64,000 nucleotides of DNA from positions 62,001 to 126,000 of the forward strand of contig NZ_QBKN01000005.1 of assembly GCF_003054175.1 (NCBI RefSeq). The letters are read 5' to 3'. The notes beneath the pieces were generated by a model, which had not been told where the DNA came from, searched no databases, and worked only from the letters and a program-made list of their open reading frames with translations. This stretch comes from Allosediminivita pacifica (GTDB lineage: Bacteria; Pseudomonadota; Alphaproteobacteria; Rhodobacterales; Rhodobacteraceae). Below, one piece after another: positions 28,376-39,365 of this stretch (position 1 is the first letter of the stretch; every line of letters starts with the position of its first letter). The position numbers were made by a program, and so were the translations under genes.

Positions 28376-29028
28376 ACCGGGCGATCCTGTTCGATCTCGA
28401 CGGGACGCTCATCGACAGCTTGCCCGGGATCACCTGGGCAGCCAATACCCTGCTTGAGGGGGAGGGGCGTCCGCCCCTTCCAGAGTCGCAGATCGGCAGT
28501 TTCGTGGGCCGCGGGGAGCTTGTTTTCCTGCGGCGGCTGATCGCGGCGGGCGGGCTCAAGGCCTCGGACCAGGAGCGTCTTCTGCCCCCTTTCCTGGAAC
28601 TCTACGCAAAGGCCGCCGAGCGGACGGAGCTTTTTCCCGGCGTGCGGGCCGCGCTGGAGGAGCTTAAGGGGCAGGGACGGCCGCTCGGGCTCGTGACCAA
28701 CAAGCCCAGCGGGCCTATGACCGCAGTGCTCGACCGGCTGGAGCTGGGGCCCCTCTTCGACTGCATCGTGGCGGGGGATACGCTGGACAAGCGCAAGCCG
28801 TGTCCAGAACCGCTTCTGCATTGTCTCGATACCCTGGGGTCAGAGCGGGGGCTCTACGTCGGCGACAGCGAGATCGATGCCGAGACATCGGGGCGCGCCG
28901 GTGTGCCCTTTGCGCTTTTCACCGAGGGGATTCGCCAGGCTGCGGTCGAGGACCTCGCCTTCTGGCGGACCTTCGATCATTTCGACGCGCTGCCTGGCCT
29001 CGTCGCCGAGCTCAACGACCGTCGCTGA
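28372..29028 (+). CDS. gph: HAD family hydrolase, phosphoglycolate phosphatase type
   Basis: 218 residues. HAD motif I FDLDGTLIDS at the N-terminus, motif II LVTNKP, motif III Lys in LDKRKPCPEPLLH, motif IV YVGDSEIDAET. The cap domain between motifs I and II is the Gph/beta-phosphoglucomutase type. Phosphoglycolate phosphatase is the best guess; other phosphosugars are possible. It overlaps the rnj stop by four bases (ATGA). Confidence 0.8.
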   Translation: MNRAILFDLDGTLIDSLPGITWAANTLLEGEGRPPLPESQIGSFVGRGELVFLRRLIAAGGLKASDQERLLPPFLELYAKAAERTELFPGVRAALEELKGQGRPLGLVTNKPSGPMTAVLDRLELGPLFDCIVAGDTLDKRKPCPEPLLHCLDTLGSERGLYVGDSEIDAETSGRAGVPFALFTEGIRQAAVEDLAFWRTFDHFDALPGLVAELNDRR

Positions 29029-29146
29029 TCGCCAAGCCGAGGCGCGGGGGCGGGCGCAGGCCATCTCCGAAACGCCCTCGGAACCCCGTGGACAACCGCC
29101 ACGTTCGTCCCCTGACATCCTTGAAACATGGAAAGGACGGGAGATC

Positions 29147-29575
29147 ATGATCAAGAAGAACGGTTCCGCGATCTGGAAGGGCGGCCTCAAGGACGGCACC
29201 GGCGAGGTCACGACCCAATCCGGCGTGCTGTCTTCGGCCCAGTACGGTTTCAACAAGCGGTTCGAGGGCGAACCCGGCACCAACCCTGAAGAGCTGATCG
29301 GCGCCGCGCATGCGAGCTGCTTCGCCATGGCTCTCTCGATGATCCTAGGCCAAGACGACCTGACCGCCGACGAGATCAATGCCAAATCCGAGGTTACGCT
29401 GGAGCAGAAAGATGACGGTTTTGCCGTCACCAAGATCCATCTCGACGTCACCGCCAAGGTGCCCGGCGCCGATGAAGCCGCCTTCAGCAAGGCTGCGAAC
29501 GCCGCGAAGTCTGGCTGCCCGATCTCCAAGCTGATGAATGCCGAGATCACGATGGATGCAAAGCTCGTGAGCTGA
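29147..29575 (+). CDS. OsmC family peroxiredoxin-like protein
   Basis: 142 residues. Homodimeric OsmC fold that reduces organic hydroperoxides with two cysteines: AAHASCFAMALSMIL and KSGCPISKLMNAEI. NPEELIGAAHASC identifies the OsmC, not the Ohr, branch. The start at 29147 is chosen for the family N-terminus (MIKKNGSAIWKGGLKDG) and GGACGGGAG in front. A strong bidirectional terminator follows 24 bases after the stop. Confidence 0.88.
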   Translation: MIKKNGSAIWKGGLKDGTGEVTTQSGVLSSAQYGFNKRFEGEPGTNPEELIGAAHASCFAMALSMILGQDDLTADEINAKSEVTLEQKDDGFAVTKIHLDVTAKVPGADEAAFSKAANAAKSGCPISKLMNAEITMDAKLVS

Positions 29576-29598
29576 TCTCCAATCAGCACGGCGAAATG

Positions 29599-29632
29599 AA
29601 AAACGCCCCGCGCAATGCGCGGGGCGTTTTTT
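29599..29632. terminator. Bidirectional intrinsic terminator between osmC and helicase
   Basis: A perfect 15-bp stem (AAAAACGCCCCGCGC paired with its complement) around the loop AAT ends in TTTTTT on the plus strand and has an A-run on the other side, so it can serve both convergent genes. Confidence 0.9.
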
Positions 29633-29657
29633 GATTCCGCAAGGGAGCTGCGCTGCC

Positions 29658-31220
<1,563 letters not shown>

Positions 31221-31222
31221 AT

Positions 31223-31242
31223 GTGTCCGTGTTTGCGGACAC
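31223..31242 (-). promoter_or_regulatory. Hairpin covering the helicase ribosome-binding region
   Basis: On the minus strand GTGTCCG-CAAACA-CGGACAC forms a perfect 7-bp stem that ends two bases before the start codon of the helicase gene. The only Shine-Dalgarno-like sequence (AGGTAA) lies upstream of the hairpin. Folding would bring it near the start codon or block entry, so a structure-dependent translation switch is possible. Confidence 0.45.
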
Positions 31243-31433
31243 TTACCTGGCCCGCGCGTCGCATGATGGGGAAAAGGCCGTATTGGCCCGGCATCTCTTA
31301 TTATCGCCTGCTCATCCCTTGCCGCGTTCTTTACGGAAAAAAGCCACATGCGTCAATCGGATGAGATGTGTCGGAACGCCGGGACCCCAGAAGGGTTCCA
31401 GCGGCGGTAAGACATCTTAGATGGGGCGTGGTC

Positions 31434-32210
31434 TCAGGCGAGCCCCTCGGGCTCCATCGGGGCGGCGCCGCGTTCCTTGCTTTGCCGCATTGCACCGAGA
31501 CGCGCAAGCACCGTCCGTCGGTCCGCGACCAGCATCTCGAGCAGGTGATGGGCCAGCGGGGCGATGACCGGATCACGTTCCGCCTCGCGCCAGAGACGGC
31601 CCAGCATCTCCACGTCGAGCCCGCCCGGCCGCAGCGCGGCGGCATCCATCTTCAGCGGCAGCGGCCCGTCGGCCTTGGTGTCCAGGCCAAAGGGTTCGTC
31701 CGCCCGGCGGCCGCTGTAGAGGCGCTCGCTCTCGTAGAGCTTCATGGTACCGAAGAGCGCGGAGAGCGCCAGCCCGACCGAACGCTGAGCCGGTGTTTCG
31801 CCGTGGTCGCCGAAAGTGGTCGCGCTGCTGACCAGCCATCGGGGATCGAGCCTGACAAGGAGGTGTCCGCCGTACGTGGCCCAGAGCCTGAGGAAGAGGC
31901 CCGGCGCCTGTCCAGGCCAGCTTCGCTTGCGCAGGTGCGCGATCAGCAGCCCGTTGAGAAAGCAAAGCTCCGTCTGCCCCTCGAATTCGTCCCGCAGCGC
32001 AAACCGCTTGCGATGATAGCTGGACCGGAAGGGGGGCGCCTCGGTCGGGTCCTGCGCCGGGTCGCCCACGATCCGCCCGGCAAGCGGTGCGAGCGTGACC
32101 TCGGCCTCCGGCAGCCCTTCGCCCGGCGCATACCCGTAGGCGTCGCGCCGGTTTTCCATCTGCGCCAGAAGGGCGTTCATGCCGCCAGGATAGGTTGGCT
32201 CTCGGGTCAT
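31434..32210 (-). CDS. Conserved protein of unknown function
   Basis: 258 residues from the ATG at 32210 (MTREPTYPGGM); MNALLAQ at 32180 is an alternative and neither has a good ribosome site. The product is soluble, with PFRSSYHRKRFALRDEFEGQ and ELCFLNGLLIAHLRKRS the most distinctive stretches, and Leu/Arg-rich helices toward the end. No domain was recognised. It is divergent from the acuI-like gene. Confidence 0.6.
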   Translation of the reverse strand: MTREPTYPGGMNALLAQMENRRDAYGYAPGEGLPEAEVTLAPLAGRIVGDPAQDPTEAPPFRSSYHRKRFALRDEFEGQTELCFLNGLLIAHLRKRSWPGQAPGLFLRLWATYGGHLLVRLDPRWLVSSATTFGDHGETPAQRSVGLALSALFGTMKLYESERLYSGRRADEPFGLDTKADGPLPLKMDAAALRPGGLDVEMLGRLWREAERDPVIAPLAHHLLEMLVADRRTVLARLGAMRQSKERGAAPMEPEGLA

Positions 32211-32349
32211 CCCGGGCAGCATGGCGCCAAACGGTCGGGCCCGCAATCGTCGTGCAAACGGGCAGGGGCACAACGCCGCCTTGCTCTGGCAGGGCCTCCC
32301 GTGAAAGGCTTCTCCAGCCATGTTATAAACAAAGGGAAGGGGGTGCGGA

Positions 32350-33342
32350 ATGATCAAGGCCCTGGTCGTGGAGAAGGACGAGGAGACCGGCAAGACATCT
32401 GCCGCGGTTCAGGAGATCGCCGAAAGCGACCTGCCCGAGGGCGATGTCACCGTCGCGGTCGAGTATTCTACCGTCAACTACAAGGACGGGCTCTGCATCG
32501 GCCCCGGCGGCGGGCTGGTGCGCAAGTACCCCCACGTGCCCGGCATCGACTTCGCTGGCACCGTCGAAAGCTCCGACGACGACCGCTACAAGCCCGGCGA
32601 CAAGGTCGTCTTGACCGGCTGGCGGGTGGGCGAGGCCCACTGGGGCGGCTATGCGGAAAAGGCCCGCGTCAGGGCCGACTGGCTGGTGCCGCTGCCCGAG
32701 GGGCTGACCACGCGCCAGGCGATGGCCGTAGGGACCGCGGGCTTCACCGCGACGCTGGCCGTCATGGCGCTCGAGGATCACGGGCTTTCCCCCGACAAGG
32801 GCGAAGTGCTGGTTACCGGCGCCGCCGGCGGGGTAGGCTCCGTGGCGACCGCGCTGCTGTCCAACCTCGGCTACGAGGTCGCCGCCGTCACCGGTCGCCC
32901 CGAGCAGGAGGACTACCTCAAGGGCCTCGGCGCGGCCCGCATCGTGCCCCGGGACGAGATCAACGAGACCACCAAGCGCCCGCTCGAAAGCGAGACCTGG
33001 GCCGGCTGCGTCGACGCGGTGGGCGGCGCCATGCTGGCCCGCGTGCTGGGCCAGCTGAAATACGGCGGCTCCGTCGCCGCCGTGGGCCTTGCCGGCGGGG
33101 CGAACCTGCCCGCGACCGTGGTGCCCTTCCTGCTGCGCGGCGTGAATCTCCTGGGCATCGACAGCGTCATGCAGCCCTTCGAGAACCGCCAACGGGCATG
33201 GAAGCGCGTTGCCTCCGACCTGCCGCTCGACCTGCTCGAAGGGATGGTCCAGCCCGCCACGCTCGAGGACCTGCCCCGGCTTGGCGCGGAAATTCTGAAC
33301 GGTCAGGTGCGCGGGCGGGTCGTCGTAGAGGTTAACGCCTGA
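32350..33342 (+). CDS. acuI: Acrylyl-CoA reductase-like quinone oxidoreductase (AcuI family)
   Basis: 330 residues, medium-chain dehydrogenase/reductase without zinc ligands. YSTVNYKDGL, PHVPGIDFAGTVESS, LTGWRVGEAHWGGYAEKARV, VTGAAGGVGSVATALL (NADPH site) and LLRGVNLLGIDSVMQP follow R. sphaeroides AcuI closely as I remember it. AcuI reduces toxic acryloyl-CoA to propionyl-CoA in DMSP breakdown and 3-hydroxypropionate use. A BCCT transporter gene follows in the same direction. A general YhdH-type reductase is the alternative. Confidence 0.82.
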   Translation: MIKALVVEKDEETGKTSAAVQEIAESDLPEGDVTVAVEYSTVNYKDGLCIGPGGGLVRKYPHVPGIDFAGTVESSDDDRYKPGDKVVLTGWRVGEAHWGGYAEKARVRADWLVPLPEGLTTRQAMAVGTAGFTATLAVMALEDHGLSPDKGEVLVTGAAGGVGSVATALLSNLGYEVAAVTGRPEQEDYLKGLGAARIVPRDEINETTKRPLESETWAGCVDAVGGAMLARVLGQLKYGGSVAAVGLAGGANLPATVVPFLLRGVNLLGIDSVMQPFENRQRAWKRVASDLPLDLLEGMVQPATLEDLPRLGAEILNGQVRGRVVVEVNA

Positions 33343-33579
33343 TTTATTTCGGAACGAGGGTGGCAGTTTCGGCGTTTCTCCGCCACTTTACTGTTGTGCA
33401 GGACGCCTCAGAAGCGCCGCGCAGCAGTTTCGCGCGTTTGGCCGGGCGCATGCAGGCCGGCCCCTTGTGACGCGTGGAATCGCCACGAAAACATAGTTTC
33501 GCTGCCCGGCGCCCCGGCCCTGAGGGGCACGACCGACCGGCGCATCGCACGGAACGCAACCGAGAGGGAAAGGAAGCCC

Positions 33580-35232
33580 ATGACCGATACCACGTCGTCC
33601 GATGATGGTTTGGACATCCCGTCGCCAGACGGTGCGGTCAACACCATCGATACTGACTACGAGGTAGGCCAGGACAACATTCAACCGAAGTTCGGCCCGC
33701 TTACCTTCGACATTCACAACCCCGTATTTCTCATCTCGTCGCTGACCACCGTTGCCTTCGTGCTTGTCACGCTGATCTTCCAGGATCAGGCCTCGGCGGT
33801 GTTCAACTGGCTCTTCACTTTCGTCACGACGACCTTTGACGGGGTCTTCCTGATGGCGGCCAACGTCTTCGTCCTCTTCTGCCTGTTCCTGATCGTCAGC
33901 CCCTGGGGCAAGGTCCGTCTCGGCGGCACCGACGCCAAGCCCGACTTCGGCTACCTGTCCTGGTTCGCGATGCTTTTCGCCGCCGGCATGGGCATCGGCC
34001 TGATGTTCTTCGGCGTGCTCGAACCCGTCTACCACATGCAGGTCTCCGGCCCGCTCGGCCTTGAGGGCCCGCTGAACGAAGACGGCTCCGTCAACCAGGA
34101 TCTGGTGCAGGCGGCCCGCGCGGGCGGTCTCGCGGCGACGATCTTCCATTGGGGTCTGCACCCCTGGGCGATCTACGCGGTCGTGGCGCTCGCGCTCGCG
34201 CTCTTCACCTACAACAAGCAGCTTCCGCTCTCGATCCGCTCGGCGTTCTACCCGCTGATGGGCGATCGCGTCTGGGGCTGGCCCGGGCACATCATCGACA
34301 TCATCGCGGTTTTCGCGACGCTGTTCGGCCTGACCACCTCGCTCGGTCTCGGGGCGCAGCAGGCCTCTTCGGGGCTGCACTACGTCTTCGGCCTGCCTGA
34401 CGGGCTCAACACGCAGATCATCGTCATCATCGGCGTGACCTCGGTGGCGCTGATCTCGGTCGTGCGCGGCATCGACGGCGGGGTGAAGCTCCTGTCGAAC
34501 ATCAACATGTGCTTCGCCTTCATCCTGCTGATGTTCGTCTTCCTCGCCGGTCCGACGCTCCAGATCCTCAGCGACTTCTGGCTGGGCCTGTCGAACTACG
34601 TGATGGACGTCGTGCCGCTGTCGAACCCCTTCGGCCGTGAAGACGACAGCTTCCGCGAAGGCTGGACCTCGTTCTACTGGGCCTGGTGGATCAGCTGGTC
34701 GCCCTTCGTCGGCATGTTCATCGCCCGCGTCAGCCGTGGCCGTACCGTGCGCGAGTTCATCACCTGCGTGATGCTCATTCCCACGCTCGTCTCGGTCTTC
34801 TGGATGGCCACCTTCGGCGGCACCGCGATCACCCAGGTTCTCGCCATGGGCAGCGAAAGCGGCGTCTACGAGAACGTGATCGGCAGCTACAACGACTCGA
34901 TCGCCATGTTCGCGATGTTCGGGGACATGCCGCTGACGATGATCACCTCCTCGCTGGGCATCATCCTGGTGCTGGTGTTCTTCATCACCTCCTCGGACTC
35001 CGGCTCGCTCGTGATCGACACGATCACCGCGGGCGGCAAGACCGAGGCGCCCACCGCGCAGCGCGTCTTCTGGGCGACGACCGAGGGCATCGTGGCGATC
35101 GTGCTGCTCATTGGCGGCGGTCTCACCGCACTGCAGGCCATGGTGAATGCCACCGGCATCATCTTCACCTTCGTGCTGCTGTTCCTCTGCTGGGCGACCC
35201 TGCAGGGCCTGCGGTCGGAACCGCGCGGGTAA
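33580..35232 (+). CDS. BCCT family betaine/choline/carnitine (possibly DMSP) transporter
   Basis: 550 residues, about 12 membrane helices. Family signatures: MLFAAGMGIGLMFFGVLEPV, FHWGLHPWAIYAVVALALAL, the tryptophan-rich FYWAWWISWSPFVGMFIARV and SRGRTVREF, TSSDSGSLVIDTITAGG. The start ATG at 33580 follows GGGAAAGGAAG. The N-terminus carries a ~40-residue acidic cytoplasmic stretch and the C-terminus is short, unlike osmosensing BetP. DMSP or glycine betaine import is inferred from the neighbouring acuI. A terminator follows. Confidence 0.88.
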   Translation: MTDTTSSDDGLDIPSPDGAVNTIDTDYEVGQDNIQPKFGPLTFDIHNPVFLISSLTTVAFVLVTLIFQDQASAVFNWLFTFVTTTFDGVFLMAANVFVLFCLFLIVSPWGKVRLGGTDAKPDFGYLSWFAMLFAAGMGIGLMFFGVLEPVYHMQVSGPLGLEGPLNEDGSVNQDLVQAARAGGLAATIFHWGLHPWAIYAVVALALALFTYNKQLPLSIRSAFYPLMGDRVWGWPGHIIDIIAVFATLFGLTTSLGLGAQQASSGLHYVFGLPDGLNTQIIVIIGVTSVALISVVRGIDGGVKLLSNINMCFAFILLMFVFLAGPTLQILSDFWLGLSNYVMDVVPLSNPFGREDDSFREGWTSFYWAWWISWSPFVGMFIARVSRGRTVREFITCVMLIPTLVSVFWMATFGGTAITQVLAMGSESGVYENVIGSYNDSIAMFAMFGDMPLTMITSSLGIILVLVFFITSSDSGSLVIDTITAGGKTEAPTAQRVFWATTEGIVAIVLLIGGGLTALQAMVNATGIIFTFVLLFLCWATLQGLRSEPRG

Positions 35233-35254
35233 GCGAAACTGCATGACCAACTTC

Positions 35255-35280
35255 GGGCGCCCCGTGGGGCGCCCTTTTTC
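35255..35280 (+). terminator. Intrinsic terminator after the BCCT transporter
   Basis: GGGCGCCCC-GT-GGGGCGCCC is a perfect 9-bp GC stem followed by TTTTTCTTT, 22 bases after the transporter stop. Confidence 0.9.
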
Positions 35281-35346
35281 TTTGCAAGGGCACTCGCCTT
35301 TCGCCGCCGCGCTTCCTAGCCTGTCCAAAACCGACGGGGCAGGGAC

Positions 35347-36587
35347 ATGCGCACGGGGCTTCTCTTCACGAACCGCGACTACCGCCTGCTCCTGTCGGCA
35401 AGCGCCGCCTCGAACCTCGCCGACGGCATCTCCATGGTCGCCCTGCCGTGGTTCGCCACGCTGCTCACGCAGGATCCGCTTCTGATCGCCTCGGTCGCCA
35501 CCGCGCAGCGCCTGCCGTGGCTGCTCTTCGCGCTGCCGGCAGGGTGATGACCGATCGGTCCGACCGGCGGCTCCTGATGGTGCGCGCCGATCTCGTCCGC
35601 GTTGCGCTCATGGCCTGCATCCTCGGCATGATCCTCTCACGCCCGGATCTTCCCGCCGGGCAGGTCGGTCCCGGGCCGATCCTGTCGCTCATCGCCATGG
35701 CCTTCCTCTTCGGCGCGGCCGAACTCATCCGCGACAACGCCGCCCAGACCATCCTGCCCGCGCTCGTCGCGCCCGGCGATCTGGAACGCGCCAACGGCCA
35801 GATATGGAGCGCCGAGCAGGTCGCGGGCCAGTTTGCAGGCCCGCCGCTTGCGGGCCTGCTGATCGCGGCGGGCATCGCGCTGCCCTTCGGCCTCGACGCC
35901 TCGGTCTACGCGCTGTCTGCCGCGCTGGTCTGGCTCATCGCGCTGCCGCCGCGCCTTCCCGCCGAAAGCCCCCGCTTCTGGGCCGCCCTGCGCGAAGGGC
36001 TGGCATGGATGCGCGCCAATCCGCAGCTCCTCCGGCTTGCCGTCATGCTGGGCGTCATCAACGCGGTCTTCGTGGGCGGCATGACCATCCTCGTGCTCTA
36101 CGCGCAGGAGATCCTCGACCTCTCCGCCACCGGCTACGGTCTGCTGCTCACCGTCGGGGCAGGGGGCGGCGTTCTGGGTGGGCTGCTCGCGCCGTGGGTC
36201 GCCCGCCACATCGGCATGCGCGCCAGCCTGCTTGCGGCACTCACCTGCTTCGTGCTCGTGCATTTGCTGCTCGGCCTCGGCGCCTCGGTCACACTCACCG
36301 GTCTCGCGCTCTTTCTGGAGGCGGCGGCGGGCATGCTCTGGAACGTGGTCACCGTCAGCTACCGCCAGCGGCTCATTCCCGACGCGCTGCTGGGGCGCGT
36401 GAATTCCGTCTACCGCTTCTTCGGCTGGGGCGCGATGCCCTTCGGCGCGCTGGGCGCGGGCGCGCTCGTGACCCTGCTGGAGGCACCCCTAGGCCGCGCG
36501 GCGGCACTGCACGCGCCCTACCTCCTCGGCGCACTCGCCTGCCTCGGCCTGCTCCTCTACGCGCGCCTCCGCCTGCGCTTCGACTGA
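35347..36587 (+). pseudogene. MFS transporter interrupted by a -1 frameshift
   Basis: Two frames together encode one MFS protein. The first (35347-35547) gives MRTGLLFTNRDYRLLLSASA and ends WLLFALPAG-stop; the second continues with VMTDRSDRRLLMVRADLVR, the conserved loop 2-3 motif, through to 36587. Adding one base in GCAGGGTGATG near 35542 restores a 413-residue protein with about 12 helices of the MFS_3 / enterobactin exporter-like group. No other lesion is seen. Either a recent mutation or a sequencing error; the substrate is unknown. Confidence 0.75.
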
Positions 36588-36672
36588 CCGACCCACGGCT
36601 TTTTCATCACCGCCCCCTTGCCGGACCCGCCCCGATGGGCTTCCTTCCGCGGCACGCAGACAGGAGACCGCC

Positions 36673-37875
36673 ATGCACTTCGACACCGACTGGGTCCGCG
36701 ACCAGTTTCCGGCCTTCAACGAACCGAGCCTCGCGGGACAGGCCTTTTTCGAAAATGCCGGCGGCTCCTATACCTGCACCCAGGTGATCGAGCGGCTGAC
36801 CCGCTATTACCACGCCCGCAAGGTGCAGCCCTACGGCGCCTATCCCGCCTCGCAGGCGGCGGGCGCCGAGATGGACGAGGCCCGCACCGGCCTCGCCCGC
36901 CACCTCGGGGTCGACACCGACGAGGTCAGCTTCGGACCCTCGACCACCGCCAACACCTACGTGCTGGCACAGGCCTTCCGGAAGTTCATGTCCCCGGGCG
37001 AGGCCATCGTCGTCACCGACCAGGACCACGAGGCCAACTCCGGCCCGTGGCGCCGCCTCGCCGAGGACGGCATCGAGATCCGCGAATGGCGCGTCGACCC
37101 CGCCACCGGGCACCTCGATCCTGCCGATCTCGACAAGCTTCTGGACGAACGCGTGCGGCTGGTCTGCTTCCCGCACTGCTCCAACATCGTGGGCGAGCTC
37201 AACCCGGTGACCGAGATCACCGCCGCGGCCCACGCCGCCGGGGCCTTCGTCTGCGTCGACGGGGTCAGCTACGCGCCCCACGGGCTGCCGGACGTGGGCG
37301 CGCTCGGCCCCGACATCTACCTTTTCTCCGCCTACAAGACCTACGGTCCCCACCAAGGCATCATGGTGATCCGCCGCGCGCTGGGCGAGGCGCTGCCCAA
37401 CCAGGCGCACTGGTTCAACGCCGACACGCTCTACAAGCGCTTCACCCCCGCCGGTCCCGACCACGCGCAGGTCGCCGCCTGCGCCGGCATGGTCGACTAC
37501 CTCGACGCGCTGGCCAGCCACCACGGCAAGGCCCCGAACGAGGCATCCAAGTTGATGCGCGACCGGGAGGTCGAACTCCTGCAACCTCTGCTCGACGCGC
37601 TGTCGAACCGCAACCGCGTGCGCCTGCTCGGTCCCTCGGAGGCCATCCGCCGCGCGCCCACGGTCTCGGTCGCGCTCGACCGGCCGGGGTTCGAGGTCGC
37701 CCAGCAACTGGCCGAACACGGCATCATGGCCGGGGGCGGGCACTTCTACGCGGTCCGCGCGCTCAAGGCGATGGGCGTCGATCCCGACCGCGGCGTGCTG
37801 CGGCTCTCGTTCACGCACTACACCTCGAAGGCCGAGATCGACCAGCTCATCAAGGCGCTCGACGCGGTGCTGTGA
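36673..37875 (+). CDS. Class V aminotransferase, cysteine desulfurase-like
   Basis: 400 residues, PLP fold type I. FFENAGGSYTCTQVIERL at the substrate end, VSFGPSTTANTYVLAQAF, DQDHEANSGPW, CFPHCSNIVGELNPVTEI, VCVDGVSYAPHGLPDV (PLP aspartate) and the Schiff-base lysine in LFSAYKTYGPHQG are visible. It belongs to the CsdA-like subgroup (cysteine desulfurase family protein, TIGR01976 type). The active-site cysteine loop of true IscS/SufS is not evident, so the real substrate is uncertain. Confidence 0.8.
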   Translation: MHFDTDWVRDQFPAFNEPSLAGQAFFENAGGSYTCTQVIERLTRYYHARKVQPYGAYPASQAAGAEMDEARTGLARHLGVDTDEVSFGPSTTANTYVLAQAFRKFMSPGEAIVVTDQDHEANSGPWRRLAEDGIEIREWRVDPATGHLDPADLDKLLDERVRLVCFPHCSNIVGELNPVTEITAAAHAAGAFVCVDGVSYAPHGLPDVGALGPDIYLFSAYKTYGPHQGIMVIRRALGEALPNQAHWFNADTLYKRFTPAGPDHAQVAACAGMVDYLDALASHHGKAPNEASKLMRDREVELLQPLLDALSNRNRVRLLGPSEAIRRAPTVSVALDRPGFEVAQQLAEHGIMAGGGHFYAVRALKAMGVDPDRGVLRLSFTHYTSKAEIDQLIKALDAVL

Positions 37876-37939
37876 CCGCGCGCCGTTGACCTTCGCCACG
37901 GCGCGCTAAGCTCTGCCTTCACCACGCAAGGAGAGCCCG

Positions 37940-39361
37940 ATGCCCGACTCCGCCCCGACCCTCGTCTGGTTCCGCCGCGACCTGCGGCTCAGCGATCACG
38001 CCGCCCTCGACGCGGCGGTCAAGCGGGGCGGTCCCGTCATCCCGGTCTTCATCCGCGACCGCGCCGTCGATGCGCTGGGCACCGCGCCGCAATGGCGGCT
38101 GGGCCTCGGCGTCGGCCACCACGCCGAGGCGCTCAAGGACAAGGGCTCGCGGCTCATCCTGCGCTCGGGCGCCGCGCTGCCCGAACTGCGCCGCCTGATC
38201 GAGGAAACCGGCGCCCGCGCCGTCTACTGGATGCGCGCCTACGACCCGCTCAGCATCGAGCGCGACAGCGAGATCAAGTCCGCGCTCAAGGACGACGGCA
38301 TCAAGGTCGAAAGCTTCCCCGGCCACGTCCTGTTCGAGCCGTGGACGGTCGAGACCAAGACCGGCGGCTACTACAAGGTCTACACGCCCTTTTGGCGCGC
38401 GGTGAAGGACCGCGAGGTGCCCGAACCGCTCTCCGCCCCCTCGCGCATTCCCACCCCCGAAAGCTGGCCCGACAGCGAAACGCTCGACGACTGGAAGCTG
38501 GGGCAGGGCATGGACCGCGGTGCCGACATCGTGCGCCCCTTCGTGCGCCTCGGCGAAAGCGCCGCGCAGTCCCGCCTCGGCGCCTTCACCGGCTCCAAGC
38601 TCGAGGACTACCCCGACCTGCGGGACCTGCCCGCCAGGGACGGCACCTCGAACCTGTCGGAAAACCTCAGCCTCGGGGAAATCAGCCCTGCCCAGTGCTG
38701 GCACGCCGCCCGCCGCGCCGAACAGCCCGGAAGCTGGGCCGCCTCGAAATTCCAGCAGGAGGTCGTCTGGCGCGACTTCGCCTACCACCTCATGTGGCAC
38801 ACCCCGCAGCTTCTCGAGCAAAACTGGCGCAGCGAATGGGACGCCTTCCCCTGGAACGAGGACGAGCGCCGCAAAGAGGTCATCGCCTGGAAACAGGGCC
38901 GCACCGGCATCCCCTTCGTCGATGCGGGGATGCGCGAGATGTATGTCACCGGCCGCATGCACAACCGCGCCCGCATGGTCGTGGCAAGCTACCTGACCAA
39001 GCACCTCATGTGCCACTGGCGCATCGGCCAGAAGTGGTTCGAGGATTGCCTGATCGACTGGGACCCGGCCAACAACGCCATGGGCTGGCAATGGTCGGCG
39101 GGCTCCGGCCCCGACGCGACGCCCTACTTCCGCGTCTTCAACCCGGTCACGCAGCTCGACCGCTTCGACGGCAACCGCGCCTACACCGACCGCTGGATCG
39201 CCGAGGGCAAATCCAACCCGTCGGACGACGCGCTCGCCTACTTCAAGGCGATCCCCCGCAGCTGGACCATCGCGCCGGACGACACCTATCCCGATCCGGT
39301 GGTCGACGCCGCCGAGGGCCGCAAACGCGCGCTCGACGCCTACGAGAACCGCGATTTCTGA
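37940..39361 (+). CDS. phrB: Deoxyribodipyrimidine photolyase (class I, cryptochrome/photolyase family)
   Basis: 473 residues. N-terminal antenna domain starts TLVWFRRDLRLSDHAAL; the FAD domain has WRDFAYHLMWHTPQ, GIPFVDAGMREMYVTGRMHN and RMVVASYLTKHL, MGWQWSAGSGPDATPYFRVF and NPVTQLDRFD. These are DNA photolyase signatures 1 and 2, supporting light-driven repair of cyclobutane pyrimidine dimers and not a pure cryptochrome. Start ATG follows AAGGAGAG. It converges on the SH3 lipoprotein gene with only four bases between. Confidence 0.93.
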   Translation: MPDSAPTLVWFRRDLRLSDHAALDAAVKRGGPVIPVFIRDRAVDALGTAPQWRLGLGVGHHAEALKDKGSRLILRSGAALPELRRLIEETGARAVYWMRAYDPLSIERDSEIKSALKDDGIKVESFPGHVLFEPWTVETKTGGYYKVYTPFWRAVKDREVPEPLSAPSRIPTPESWPDSETLDDWKLGQGMDRGADIVRPFVRLGESAAQSRLGAFTGSKLEDYPDLRDLPARDGTSNLSENLSLGEISPAQCWHAARRAEQPGSWAASKFQQEVVWRDFAYHLMWHTPQLLEQNWRSEWDAFPWNEDERRKEVIAWKQGRTGIPFVDAGMREMYVTGRMHNRARMVVASYLTKHLMCHWRIGQKWFEDCLIDWDPANNAMGWQWSAGSGPDATPYFRVFNPVTQLDRFDGNRAYTDRWIAEGKSNPSDDALAYFKAIPRSWTIAPDDTYPDPVVDAAEGRKRALDAYENRDF

Positions 39362-39365
39362 GGGC

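Noticed and set aside
31368-33335. 655-residue plus-strand frame overlapping the acuI-like gene
   Set aside because: It runs in a different frame from acuI and is Arg/Gly-rich without motifs.
33388-35328. 646-residue antisense frame over the BCCT transporter
   Set aside because: Highly charged shadow composition; the transporter motifs are unambiguous on the other strand.
35540-35550. Programmed -1 frameshift in the MFS gene
   Set aside because: No X-XXY-YYZ slippery heptamer; AGGGTGA is a poor slip site, so mutation or error is more likely.
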